Below are positions 7,585-16,260 of a DNA stretch of 64,000 bases, piece after piece. Made by a program: the position numbers and the translations under genes. Source of the DNA: WQXF01 sp031552825 (GTDB taxonomy: Bacteria > Bacillota > Clostridia > Christensenellales > Aristaeellaceae); assembly GCA_031552825.1 (NCBI GenBank), contig JAVBMD010000014.1:10845-74844 (forward strand). The letters are read 5' to 3'. Each line of letters begins with the position of its first letter. The stretch's first letter is position 1. Under the pieces are notes generated by a model. The model had not been told where the DNA came from. It ran no database searches and worked only from the letters and a program-made list of their open reading frames with translations.

Positions 7585-8365
7585 GGAGGGCGTAAGGCGG
7601 GATTCCGTCCCCATAAATCCGCCGCGCTTCCTCGGTATACGCGCCGTCCTCGCCGCACAGGATGAGCGGCGGCAGCCAGTGCAGCGCGGGGCGCGCCAGC
7701 AGCATGCCCTCGACGAGCGCCAGCTTGGGCGCGCTATCGGCGCGCTGATGCACCAGCCGCACGCGCTTGGGCTCGATGCGCACGGCGCGCTGCGCGTCCA
7801 GCAGCTCCAACAGGCGCGGCGCGGGAAACACCATCGCCAGCCGCCCGCCGTTGCGCAGCAGCCGCGCGGCGCAGGTCAGAATGTCGGCCAGCGTGCAATC
7901 GATCTCGTGGCGCGATACGGCGCGGGACGCGTCGGGATTGCGCAGCGTCGCGCCCTGCCTGCCGTAGGGCGGGTTGCACACCACCAGATCGGCGCGGGCA
8001 TGCCCCAACCGCCCCGGCGCGTCGCGCAGATCCATCGCGTGTACGGCGATGCGCTCCGAAAGGCCGTTGAGCGCCACGCTGCGCGCCGCCATATCGGCCA
8101 TTTCCGGCTGGATTTCGACGGCGGCAAAGGCGGCGCGCGGCTCCCTTGCCGCCATCAGCAGCGGCAGGATGCCGGTGCCGGTGCCCAGATCCACCACCCG
8201 GTCATGGGCGCGCACTCCGGCGAAATCGGCTAGCAGCACCGCGTCGGTGCCGAAGCGGAAGCCGGATTTCTTTTGCAGAATGCGCAGGCCGCCGCGCTGT
8301 AAATCGTCCAGGCGCTCATCGTCTCGCGGCGTCGGCGCGCTATTTTTTTCTGTTTCTATACACAT
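7547..8365 (-). CDS. tRNA1(Val) A37 N6-methyltransferase-like (TrmN6/YfiC family)
   Basis: 272 residues. The AdoMet-binding motif VVDLGTGTGILPLLM lies near residue 45, and the N6-adenine motif VVCNPPYGRQGA near residue 115. The start (LDDLQRGGLRILQKKSGFRF) is typical of the Firmicutes tRNA1(Val)/YabB-like branch. The expected reaction is AdoMet-dependent methylation of an adenine in tRNA; the exact target is inferred. The ATG at 8365 is 1 base after the stop of the SpoIID/SH3 gene, so translation is likely coupled. Confidence 0.88.
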   Translation of the reverse strand: MCIETEKNSAPTPRDDERLDDLQRGGLRILQKKSGFRFGTDAVLLADFAGVRAHDRVVDLGTGTGILPLLMAAREPRAAFAAVEIQPEMADMAARSVALNGLSERIAVHAMDLRDAPGRLGHARADLVVCNPPYGRQGATLRNPDASRAVSRHEIDCTLADILTCAARLLRNGGRLAMVFPAPRLLELLDAQRAVRIEPKRVRLVHQRADSAPKLALVEGMLLARPALHWLPPLILCGEDGAYTEEARRIYGDGIPPYALPTTSPACTSADG

Positions 8366-8366
8366 A

Positions 8367-11300
8367 TCAATCGATGGGCAGCGGAAGCTTGAGCTGCAAA
8401 AGCTCGGTGCGCACGAAGCAGGTTTCCTCGCCGAACCACACCTCACACCATTCCTGTTGCTCCCCTTCGTAAGCCAGTACGATGAGCACCTCCTCGGCGC
8501 GGATCTTCCAGCAAGGCTTCTCGAGGTTCGCTTCCTTATAGGCCTGTATCAGCGTTTCGCCGGGCAACGGCTTGACGATCCCCTCGTTGACGCCAAGAAC
8601 GTCCAATGCGCTCGGCGGCTCCGCATGTTGCGGCGCGGGCGTCGGCTGCGGCGGCTCTGTCGGCTGCGCAATTTCCGGTGCGGGCTCCTGCGTGGCCTGC
8701 GTCTGAACGGCTTGCGTCTGGGTCTGGACGGTTTGCGTCCGTTCCGAAGCGACCGAGGCGACCGCCGTGAACGCGTCGGCGCGCTGCACGTACTCCGCCG
8801 CCACGTAGCCGGTCAGGTTCTGCCGCTGCACCAGGTACCAGCCGGAGAACTTTTGCAGCACCGTCAGGCGCGCGCCGTAGGGCAGCTCGGCCAGCCTGCG
8901 CGCGCTGGTGCTGGCATCGGCGCGCAGGTTCAGCGAGGTGGCGACGACCACCAGCTCCTCGTTGGCGGGCTGGAGCGTCTGCTGCGCAGGCGGCGCCTGC
9001 GTGGCGGAGGCTGGCGCTTCGGTGCTCTGCGGCGGCGTCGGGGTGCTCTGCGGCGGCATCGTCGGTTCGGACGGCGCCGCTGGCACGCCCTGCGCGAACA
9101 GCAGATACGCGTTGCTCAGGAAGCCCTGCAGGTTGTAGTAGCGCGCCTCGGTCCAAGCGTCGCCGCGCTGCACCACCTCCACCGCCTCGCCGTTGGGTAC
9201 GGTGCCGATCACCTTGGCGCTGCCGCTGGCCGCGCTGCGCAGGTTGAGCTTGCCGCGCGGATCCGCTAGGTTGACGATGGCCAGCTTGGGCTGGGCGGTT
9301 TGGCTGGGCGCGGGCGTGGCGGTGGCCTGTGACGGATCTGGCGTGGCGGTGGCCTGCGACGGATCCGGCGTGGCGGTGGCCTCTCCGGTAGGCGCGGGCG
9401 TGGCGGTAGGCTGCGCCGCGCTCTCTTGCAGCATCAGGTAAATGCGCATGGCGTACCCCTGATGCGCGCCGTAGTTCACCTGCACCCAATCGGTGCTATA
9501 GGGTTTCCACTGCACCAGCTCGCCGCTGCGCATGGTGGTCAAAATCTTCGAGGAAGCGTTGGGTTCCAGCCGCAGGTTGAGCGTGGTGCCCGGCGATACC
9601 GACACGATGGCGTTGCCGCCCTCCTGCGGAGCGGACGGGGCGGGCGTCGCCTCGCCGTCGGGCGCGGGCGTGGCGGTGGCCTGCGGCGCACCCTGCGCGC
9701 GCATCACGTAGGAGGCCATCACGTAGCCCTCGCTAAAGCCATAGCGCACGCGCAGCCACGCGCCCTCCTCGGCGAGCGCCTCCAGCAGCGTGCCGTGGGA
9801 AAGGCGGGTAAGAATGCTGGCGGAGGTGCTGGGCGCGCTGCGCAGGTTGAGCTTGCTGCCGATATCCTGCAGCCACACCGAAACGGTGTAGGCGCCGCTC
9901 TGATCCGGCGCGGGCGTGGCGGTGGCCTGCCCGGGATCCGGCGTAGCGGTGGCATCGGCGGGGCTTGCGGGATCGGTGGGCAGCGTCGGCTCACCGCCGC
10001 TAAAGGTAAGGAAGGATTGCATCACGTAGCCGGTCAGCTGTCCGTAGCGCACTTGGCACCAAGTACCGTCGGTGCTGACGACCTCCAGCGTTTGCCCGTG
10101 CATCAGCTGCGCCAGCACCATCGCCCCGGTATTGGGATCGTTGCGCAGGTTGAGCCAGCTGGAGGGATTGCTCAGCGTCACGGTGGCGCTGCTCTGCGAG
10201 GGATCCACCGGCGTTTGCGGCGCGGCGGTGGCGGAGGGCAGATCGGGAATATCGTCGGTGCCGCCCGCGCCGTTGTTGGTAAAGCTGTATTGCACCAGAT
10301 TGCAGCCCGGATAATAGAAGCCCAAAATCTCGCGATAGCCGAACCCCTGATTGGCCATCTGCTGCGCGCCGCGCTGGCTCATGCCCACGCCATGCCCGTA
10401 GCGCCGGGCAACCAAGCAGAAGCCGCTGGGCACGCGATCCACGCTCAGCAGCTCGCTCTTGGTGCTGTTCATGCCCAGACCCAGCTGGGACTTAAGCTCG
10501 GAAAAGAAATCCAGCGTGACGGTCACCGGAACGCCGTTGGCGGTCATGCTGACATCCAGCTTGGTATACAGGCGCGAGGGCGCAGGGTACATCGGCGAAT
10601 GCGCGCGCACATCGGAAATATTGGTGATGGTCACCGCGCCGGAGGAGGTGCCCAGCTGCGCCGCCGCCTTGCCGCGCAGGATGCCATCCATCGCGCCGTT
10701 GCCGGAGCCGCTGGCGTTTATCATAAAGTATTTCGCGTTGGAAGCGCTGTTGGCCAGATCGTAGGGGTCGTCCTGCACGCCCAGATACGGATAGGCGCTG
10801 CCGCCCCAAATGTTCTTGACGGCCTCGGTCTGCCCGCCGTTGGTGGCGGTATAATAGCCGCCCACATACGCGCCGTTGTACATCGCCACCACGCCGCCGG
10901 TTTCGTTGACGGCCTGCTTGAACTTATCGATGCCGGTGCCGAGGCCGCGGTAGACCTGATCGGTGGTGGTATCCACGACATCGTAATACGCCGCGTTTTT
11001 CTGCATGGCCTTGACGGTATAGGTGCGCGCCGCCACGGCCTGCGCCTTGAGCGCCTCCAGCGGGAAGGCGCTGCCCATCTCGTAGGGCAGCACGCCGTAC
11101 AGATAATGCTCCATATACACATGCGCGATGGGATACAGTTTGCCGTTGCGGATCGCGAACTCCATGTCGCCGTTGTACCAGTTGGCGGGGTTTCTGGCCT
11201 GCGCGATCTTGATGCCGGTGCCGCTCTGCTTGCGCAGGAAGAATTGCTGCCCCATGTTGCGCTTGGCGCCGCCGACCGTGAGGTAAAGCTGCCCGGATTC

Positions 11301-11549
11301 GTAGCTGACCTTGGCCGAGCCGGACACGCTCTCGCCCCCGGCGGTGTAGCTGCCGTCGACGGTCAGCGAAAGCGTATTGATCCCCGAAAGGGAGGAAAGA
11401 TACACGCGCACCGTGCCGGAGAGCGTTCCCTTCTGCGATAGCGGCGCGGCTTGTGGATCGGCCAGCGCTCCCCCGGGCATGGCCGTCGTCACACACAGGC
11501 ACACGGCCAACGCCCATGCCCCCAAACGGATTCCTGTTTTCGGTCGCAT
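8367..11549 (-). CDS. Secreted SpoIID/LytB-domain protein with SH3 repeats
   Basis: 1060 residues. A signal peptide (residues 1-31, cut after GALA) is followed by a SpoIID/LytB domain at about 40-420 with YMEHYLYGVLPYEMG, ALKAQAVAARTYTV and RRYGHGVGMSQRGAQQMA; the Glu of PYEMG matches the catalytic position of SpoIID lytic transglycosylases. Five clear bacterial SH3 domains follow (each with LNLR and GYV/GF near the ends), plus a poorly conserved sixth, joined by ATPTPAP-type linkers, one with a run of ATATPDPSQ units. It probably cuts denuded peptidoglycan glycan strands outside the cell. The ATG at 11549 has GGAGGTG 9 bases upstream; an upstream GTG overlaps that site. Confidence 0.92.
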   Translation of the reverse strand: MRPKTGIRLGAWALAVCLCVTTAMPGGALADPQAAPLSQKGTLSGTVRVYLSSLSGINTLSLTVDGSYTAGGESVSGSAKVSYESGQLYLTVGGAKRNMGQQFFLRKQSGTGIKIAQARNPANWYNGDMEFAIRNGKLYPIAHVYMEHYLYGVLPYEMGSAFPLEALKAQAVAARTYTVKAMQKNAAYYDVVDTTTDQVYRGLGTGIDKFKQAVNETGGVVAMYNGAYVGGYYTATNGGQTEAVKNIWGGSAYPYLGVQDDPYDLANSASNAKYFMINASGSGNGAMDGILRGKAAAQLGTSSGAVTITNISDVRAHSPMYPAPSRLYTKLDVSMTANGVPVTVTLDFFSELKSQLGLGMNSTKSELLSVDRVPSGFCLVARRYGHGVGMSQRGAQQMANQGFGYREILGFYYPGCNLVQYSFTNNGAGGTDDIPDLPSATAAPQTPVDPSQSSATVTLSNPSSWLNLRNDPNTGAMVLAQLMHGQTLEVVSTDGTWCQVRYGQLTGYVMQSFLTFSGGEPTLPTDPASPADATATPDPGQATATPAPDQSGAYTVSVWLQDIGSKLNLRSAPSTSASILTRLSHGTLLEALAEEGAWLRVRYGFSEGYVMASYVMRAQGAPQATATPAPDGEATPAPSAPQEGGNAIVSVSPGTTLNLRLEPNASSKILTTMRSGELVQWKPYSTDWVQVNYGAHQGYAMRIYLMLQESAAQPTATPAPTGEATATPDPSQATATPDPSQATATPAPSQTAQPKLAIVNLADPRGKLNLRSAASGSAKVIGTVPNGEAVEVVQRGDAWTEARYYNLQGFLSNAYLLFAQGVPAAPSEPTMPPQSTPTPPQSTEAPASATQAPPAQQTLQPANEELVVVATSLNLRADASTSARRLAELPYGARLTVLQKFSGWYLVQRQNLTGYVAAEYVQRADAFTAVASVASERTQTVQTQTQAVQTQATQEPAPEIAQPTEPPQPTPAPQHAEPPSALDVLGVNEGIVKPLPGETLIQAYKEANLEKPCWKIRAEEVLIVLAYEGEQQEWCEVWFGEETCFVRTELLQLKLPLPID

Positions 11550-11688
11550 ACAGTTCCGCACCTCCTGCGCAGGCGAAATAAGCCTACGGAATCACGGAAA
11601 GGGAGCTCCCCTTCCGCGCATAGCGCCACTGCCCCCGCGCGCCGGAATTCCGATCGCGCTGGGCAAGGTACCGCTAATTTTCGTCATG

Positions 11689-11717
11689 ATTGTAACACAA
11701 TAGAAACTATTTGTCTA
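11689..11717 (-). promoter_or_regulatory. Promoter of the SpoIID/SH3 gene
   Basis: On the minus strand TAGACA (11712-11717) and TACAAT (11689-11694) are separated by 17 bases. The leader to the ATG at 11549 is about 130 bases. Confidence 0.65.
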
Positions 11718-11768
11718 TATTTTTAAGATTTTGTTAATATTTTCATGGTTGATTTGCCGCCTTTGTGA

Positions 11769-11774
11769 TATACT
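11769..11774 (+). promoter_or_regulatory. Extended -10 promoter candidate
   Basis: TGATATACT gives an extended -10 box (TGnTATACT) about 100 bases before the ATG at 11872. No good -35 box is seen at the usual distance. It is divergent from the SpoIID/SH3 promoter. Confidence 0.4.
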
Positions 11775-11871
11775 ATCAACAACTCGACGAAAACGCTTGT
11801 ATTCTTCGGGAGAGTCTGATAAAATATTGACATTCTCGGAACATCCAAATTGCAGAAGGAGGACTGTCCCT

Positions 11872-12435
11872 ATGAAGAAACTTCTCTCTATGATCCTCGT
11901 GCTCACCCTCGTGCTGGTTTGCGTCGCCTGCACCTCCGCCACCGCGTTGGCTGAGAACAAGACCGGCCTCGGCATCGTCACCTCTATCGGCTCCTCTACC
12001 CCCGTGGGCGAGAAGGACGGCGAAAAGACCAACGGCCGCGCGCAGGTCGATTCCACTGTTTGCGCCGTGACCATCGACGACAAAAACACCATCGTTTCCA
12101 TCTCCTTCGACGTCGCGCAGACCCGCGTGGACTTCGCGCCCGACGGCACCTTGGTCTCCGACTTGGCCGCCCCCGTCAAGAGCAAGGTGGAACTGAAGGA
12201 AGGCTATAACATGAAGGGCAACTCCGCCATCGGCCTGGAGCTCTTCGAGCAGGTTGCCAACCTCGAAAAGTATTGCGTGGGCAAGACCGTTGAGGACGTG
12301 CTCAAGACCCCGCTCTATCAGCGCGATGACCACCACACCCGCGTGGGCGACACCGAGGATCTGAAAGCCACCGTGTCGATCGACATCGGCGCTTACCTCG
12401 ATGCGCTGGAGAAGGCCGCTGCCAACGCGAAGTAA
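11872..12435 (+). CDS. Secreted flavin-associated protein (FMN-binding-like), ApbE partner
   Basis: 187 residues. The start MKKLLSMILVLTLVLVCVAC is a signal peptide, possibly with a weak lipobox at Cys20. The mature part has TGLGIVTSIGSSTP, AQVDSTVCAVTIDDKNTIVS, FDVAQTRVDFAPDGTL and ELKEGYNMKGNSAIGLELFEQ followed by YCVGKTVEDV. I recall this pattern from Clostridial exported proteins encoded beside ApbE, so a role in extracellular redox chemistry is inferred. No clear ApbE flavinylation motif (DGxTSAT-like) is visible. AGAAGGAGG precedes the ATG. A terminator follows, so it is transcribed apart from apbE. Confidence 0.75.
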   Translation: MKKLLSMILVLTLVLVCVACTSATALAENKTGLGIVTSIGSSTPVGEKDGEKTNGRAQVDSTVCAVTIDDKNTIVSISFDVAQTRVDFAPDGTLVSDLAAPVKSKVELKEGYNMKGNSAIGLELFEQVANLEKYCVGKTVEDVLKTPLYQRDDHHTRVGDTEDLKATVSIDIGAYLDALEKAAANAK

Positions 12436-12451
12436 TTCGATTGAATCGCAA

Positions 12452-12477
12452 AAAGGGCTCCCACATGGGAGCCTTTT
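12452..12477 (+). terminator. Rho-independent terminator
   Basis: GGCTCCC-acat-GGGAGCC forms a 7-base-pair stem, extended by AAA/TTT pairs, then TTTTCT. It lies 17 bases after the stop at 12435. Confidence 0.88.
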
Positions 12478-12497
12478 CTGGTATCATGAGGCGGAAC

Positions 12498-12653
12498 GGA
12501 ATCCCTCCACCGCTGCGGCGGTCCCCCTCCCTTTAACAAGGGAGGCTTTTGGAGGCTGATATATGTTTCTGTATTTATAAAAGGTTCACAATTCCGACTC
12601 CCAGCCCACCTTGTCAAAGGGGGGAGAGCCGCGTGAGCGGCGAAGGGATTCCG
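12498..12653. repeat. Family A element, copy A2 (forward core)
   Basis: Left arm GGAATCCCTCCACCGC, hairpin CCTCCCTTTAACAAGGGAGG, core GCTTTTGGAGGCTGATATAT, then a diverged right arm ending in GGGATTCC. It fills the gap between the secreted protein and apbE. Confidence 0.85.
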
Positions 12654-12687
12654 CCTCCACCGCATCTAAAACGAAGGGACTGCTCTT

Positions 12688-13785
12688 ATGCGCCTGAAAC
12701 ACACCATCGCCCTCGCGCTGTGCCTATGTCTGCTCACGGCCTGCGCGCCCGCCCCTGCCGCCGCGCCGGTGCAGGAGCGCTTCTCCATGAGCTTTTTCGA
12801 TACCTTCGATACGCTGATTACCATCCTCGCCTACGCGCCCGATGAGCAGACCTTCAAGGCCGCCACCGACGCGGCGCACGCCTATTTTCAGCGCCTGCAC
12901 AAGCTGTACGACGGCTACAACGCCTATGACGGCATCAACAACCTATACACGCTGAATCAAGAGGCCGCCAAGGGACCGGTGAAGGTGGAGCCGGAGCTGA
13001 TGAACCTGCTGCTGTTCTGCCGCGAGCGCCAGCCGCTTACGCAGGGCGCCTGCAACATCGCGATGGGCGCGGTGCTAGAGATTTGGCACGACTACCGCGA
13101 AGCGGGCATCGCCGATATCGAGCATGCGCAGCTGCCGCCGATGGCGGAACTGCAAGCCGCCGCGCAGCACACCGACATGGCCGACCTGCTGCTGGATCCG
13201 GAGCGCGGCACGGTGCAGTACGCCGATCCGCTCCTCAAGCTGGATTTGGGCGCGGTGGCCAAGGGTTACGCCGCCGAACTGGTGGCGCAACAGCTGCTGG
13301 CCTCGGCCACGCCCTCCTTCGCCATCAACGCCGGGGGCAACGTGCGCCTCGGCAACCCGCCGCTGGACGGCCGCCGCAACGCTTGGGGCATCGGCATCCA
13401 GAACCCGCGCGGCAACGTATTCTCCGCGCCCACTGAGGACAATGTGGAAACCTTTTTCGCCGCCAACCTCTCACTGGTGAGCAGCGGCGATTATCAGCGC
13501 TATTACCTCGTCAGCGGCCAGCGCTACCATCACCTGATCGATCCGGCCACACTGATGCCCGGCGCGCACTATCAGGCCGTCACCGTGCTGACCGAGGACT
13601 CCGGCATGGCCGACCTGCTTTCGACGGCGGCGTTCCTGCTGCCGCTGGAGCAGAGTCGCGCGCTGGTGGCCTCGCTGGAGGGCGTGGAGGCGCTGTGGGT
13701 GCTGCCCGACGGCACGGTGGAGATGAGCGAAGGCGCGCGCAAGCTGGCCAAGAGCGCCGGGGCGACGTCGCTGATCGGGAAGTAA
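12688..13785 (+). CDS. apbE: FAD:protein FMN transferase
   Basis: 365 residues. A lipoprotein signal (ALCLCLLTAC, lipobox Cys19) places it on the outer face of the membrane. ApbE moves FMN from FAD onto Thr/Ser of exported redox proteins. Family marks: FFDTFDTLITI at the start, LDLGAVAKGYAAELVAQ near residue 195, FAINAGGNVRLG, and the metal-binding end of the domain SGDYQRYYLVSGQRYHHLID near 280. AAGGGA precedes the ATG by 9 bases. The only candidate partner in the window is the secreted protein just upstream; no Rnf, Nqr or FMN-binding-domain gene is present. Confidence 0.95.
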   Translation: MRLKHTIALALCLCLLTACAPAPAAAPVQERFSMSFFDTFDTLITILAYAPDEQTFKAATDAAHAYFQRLHKLYDGYNAYDGINNLYTLNQEAAKGPVKVEPELMNLLLFCRERQPLTQGACNIAMGAVLEIWHDYREAGIADIEHAQLPPMAELQAAAQHTDMADLLLDPERGTVQYADPLLKLDLGAVAKGYAAELVAQQLLASATPSFAINAGGNVRLGNPPLDGRRNAWGIGIQNPRGNVFSAPTEDNVETFFAANLSLVSSGDYQRYYLVSGQRYHHLIDPATLMPGAHYQAVTVLTEDSGMADLLSTAAFLLPLEQSRALVASLEGVEALWVLPDGTVEMSEGARKLAKSAGATSLIGK

Positions 13786-13807
13786 GCGGGAAGCTTGGAA
13801 GCATCAG

Positions 13808-13843
13808 AAAACCGGGCGGCGTGCGCTGCCCGGTTTCTTTTTG
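13808..13843 (+). terminator. Rho-independent terminator between apbE and the RM genes
   Basis: AAACCGGGCgGC...GCtGCCCGGTTT forms a strong stem followed by CTTTTTG on the plus strand. On the minus strand TTTTC follows, so it may also serve the converging restriction gene. Confidence 0.85.
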
Positions 13844-13851
13844 CCACCTAC

Positions 13852-15063
13852 TTATTGATCGGTTTGTCGCGCGCGAACCAGTTCAACGAATGCGCTCATA
13901 TTCATGAGCCACCTACGCTGTTGCCCCGAATAGGTACTATGCAGTCCCTCTGGAACAATCAATTGCAGCCTATTATGAATCATTTCTCTTGTTTGGTTTT
14001 CGCTGATAGCCGCTTCCAGCGTCAATAAATGCTTGGCCTCAATCCGCTTGGCTTCAGAGAGCACCTGCCTCCAGCGATCTTTGCAGGTGCTTTTTACGCC
14101 AAGCATAGTTAGAAGCGAAACATCAAATGTCGGGCTATGGTACTCTTCGATGCTTGGAAAAATGAAATCCGGCTTCGCGTTGTTTTCCGTTATTTTTGTT
14201 CTATCGTATCGGATATGACGGCTGATGAACAACTGCTCCACATGATTTTCCAGCGCCTGTCCAACGCGGCTTTTTCTTCTATTCTGAACCGAAAGAGAAT
14301 ACTTCAAGAAGCTATCAACATCGCCTTCGAAACCTTTTACAAGTCGCTCCGCTATCAAGTGTTTCTCAAGTGTGCGGAACAAAATTTCCTCGCGTTCCAT
14401 CCATCCCATCAAGACGGCATCTGGGTCATCGGTTGGATACAGATCTGGTAAAGTTGAACGGGCAAATGCAGAAAAGTCCCTTGTTGAGGGAAATTTTTCA
14501 CCGAAGCGCCGGAGCATATCTTCAAGAAAAGACTCCTCATTTTCTTCAACCGCTATGCCTAATTCCTCTAAGATAAGCCTTGAGGCAAAAGCGATTCGAT
14601 CTTGCTCACTTTCAAGCTCTTCACGAACAGAGAAACCGGGGTGAGCGGTATCTTCAAAGCCGAAGATCCATTTGATTTGATTGCCGATTGTCGAACCACA
14701 CTCCGCAATAACGACCAGTACGGTTTCATCCGGTCTCAGTCCGATAAAAAGCTCGTCCCCGGCTGAAGCACAAACTGAAACCGCTGTTGTTGGGAAATAC
14801 ATACGATATTCGCTACGTGTGGCGTGGCGCTCCCTAGCATCGTACCATGTAAGAAATCCGTCGTCCATTGGTGGATCGTCATCATTGTCATTTAAATAGA
14901 TAAAACGAGCACGAAAAGTGCGCTTTCCCGTGCCGAAAATTTTCTTCAGTGGCGTCACACCATTTAGTTCATGCTGGTTGCTGGCTGCAGGATCCGCTTC
15001 GACTGCGCTCAAAACTTTAGCGGCAATGCCCTTGAAGTATTGAGAAAGAAACCCTTTCTTCAC
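13852..15063 (-). CDS. Type II restriction endonuclease, EcoRII family
   Basis: 403 residues. The C-terminal third is the EcoRII catalytic domain: RVGQALENHVEQLF near residue 268, NAKPDFIFPSIEEYH, then LGVKSTCKDRWRQVLSEAKR and KHLLTLEAAISENQTREM. The Asp of PDF and the Lys of VKSTCKDRW are the PD-(D/E)xK pair. The N-terminal part would be the effector-site domain of EcoRII. EcoRII cuts at CCWGG; the same site is likely but inferred. It starts with GTG, overlapping the methyltransferase stop (GTGA), and is less GC-rich than its neighbours, which suggests transfer as a cassette. Confidence 0.93.
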   Translation of the reverse strand: MKKGFLSQYFKGIAAKVLSAVEADPAASNQHELNGVTPLKKIFGTGKRTFRARFIYLNDNDDDPPMDDGFLTWYDARERHATRSEYRMYFPTTAVSVCASAGDELFIGLRPDETVLVVIAECGSTIGNQIKWIFGFEDTAHPGFSVREELESEQDRIAFASRLILEELGIAVEENEESFLEDMLRRFGEKFPSTRDFSAFARSTLPDLYPTDDPDAVLMGWMEREEILFRTLEKHLIAERLVKGFEGDVDSFLKYSLSVQNRRKSRVGQALENHVEQLFISRHIRYDRTKITENNAKPDFIFPSIEEYHSPTFDVSLLTMLGVKSTCKDRWRQVLSEAKRIEAKHLLTLEAAISENQTREMIHNRLQLIVPEGLHSTYSGQQRRWLMNMSAFVELVRARQTDQ

Positions 15064-16118
15064 AGGCTCACCGCCCTTTTATACGCAGGAAACGCTTCAG
15101 AGATTGCCGGTTGCCTTTTTATATAGGGTTCCATCACTTTGGCTACCGCTTTAATCACAGGTACAACGACGGAATTGCCAAACTGCTTATACGCCTGTGT
15201 GTCTGACACCACGATCTTATAAGCATCATCAAAGCCCATTAGACGGGCACATTCTCGTGGCGTAAGCCTGCGCGGATTCCTATTGCTCCCCCTAGAGACA
15301 AGAATTTCTGAACCGTCCTTATAATACCGCGCGGATAAGGTGCGAGCAATATCGTCTTTTGTTACCAACCCAAAGCCAAAGCCATTTCCCTTTGCCTTAT
15401 GCTTAGCGGCATAATCCTGCAGATATTTCCACAGATTGTCGGTAAGTGTATATTTAGCATGCACTTTCCCCTTCTCACCCGCCGTATAGGGTGGTTGCGG
15501 GGATTCTGATCCGTCTTCAGGATGCAAAATGCTTTTTAGCACCGGATGGGCATCGGGCATTTCTAGCATATCCCACGAAAAATCCACGTCCTCTTGGAAC
15601 CCAACGATTATGATGCGCTCGCGATGTTGCGGAACCCAAGACTGACCATCGATGATTTTAGAAAAAACATGATAACCCAATTCCTGCTTTAGTGTAGTCA
15701 TGATGATTTCAAATGTCTGTCCTTTATTGTGGGACACCAGATTTTTTACATTCTCTAAGAGAAAGGCTTTAGGCCGCTTTGCCGCGATAATCCTAGCGAC
15801 ATCAAAGAACAGCGTCCCCTGCGTCGTACATTCGAAGCCGTGAGGCCGCCCTAAAGCATTTTTCTTAGAAATACCCGCAATCGAAAATGGCTGGCAAGGG
15901 AAGCCGGCCAACAAAACGTCATGATCCGGAATCGCTTCGGCCGGATATTGAACGATATCCCCGATAAAATTTTCTTCTTCGCCAAAGTTTGCCTGATAGG
16001 TCTTTTTTGACCAATCGTTCCATTCACTTGTAAAAACGCATCGTCCGCCGATAGATTCAAAGCCCAAGCGAATACCACCTATGCCCGCGAACAAATCGAT
16101 GAAGGTAAAATCACCCAT
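15060..16118 (-). CDS. DNA cytosine-5 methyltransferase, Dcm/M.EcoRII-like
   Basis: 352 residues. All main C5-methyltransferase motifs are visible: FIDLFAGIGGIRLGFESIGG (motif I, residue 4), AGFPCQPFSIAG (motif IV, catalytic Cys near 75), FLLENVKNL (VI), WVPQHRERIIIVGF (VIII), RRLTPRECARLMGF (IX) and QFGNSVVVPV (X). It should protect the host from the neighbouring nuclease by methylating the same site. The ATG at 16118 is preceded by GGAGGTGA; an in-frame start 27 bases upstream has no such site. No Vsr mismatch-repair gene is present. Confidence 0.95.
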   Translation of the reverse strand: MGDFTFIDLFAGIGGIRLGFESIGGRCVFTSEWNDWSKKTYQANFGEEENFIGDIVQYPAEAIPDHDVLLAGFPCQPFSIAGISKKNALGRPHGFECTTQGTLFFDVARIIAAKRPKAFLLENVKNLVSHNKGQTFEIIMTTLKQELGYHVFSKIIDGQSWVPQHRERIIIVGFQEDVDFSWDMLEMPDAHPVLKSILHPEDGSESPQPPYTAGEKGKVHAKYTLTDNLWKYLQDYAAKHKAKGNGFGFGLVTKDDIARTLSARYYKDGSEILVSRGSNRNPRRLTPRECARLMGFDDAYKIVVSDTQAYKQFGNSVVVPVIKAVAKVMEPYIKRQPAISEAFPAYKRAVSL

Positions 16119-16150
16119 CGTTTCACCTCCACATATATCTCTCAATATAA

Positions 16151-16179
16151 ATTATAACACAAAAAAAACGACTACTCAA
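16151..16179 (-). promoter_or_regulatory. Promoter of the restriction-modification operon
   Basis: On the minus strand TTGAGT (16174-16179) and TATAAT (16151-16156) are 17 bases apart, about 25 bases before the methyltransferase start region. The surrounding DNA is AT-rich. Confidence 0.75.
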
Positions 16180-16260
16180 TATTTTCAACAGAAGCAAAGC
16201 GCAACTGCAAGGTGTTAAGGCATAAGTGGCAAACTGTTACGGCATTGTACTGCCCGCTAT

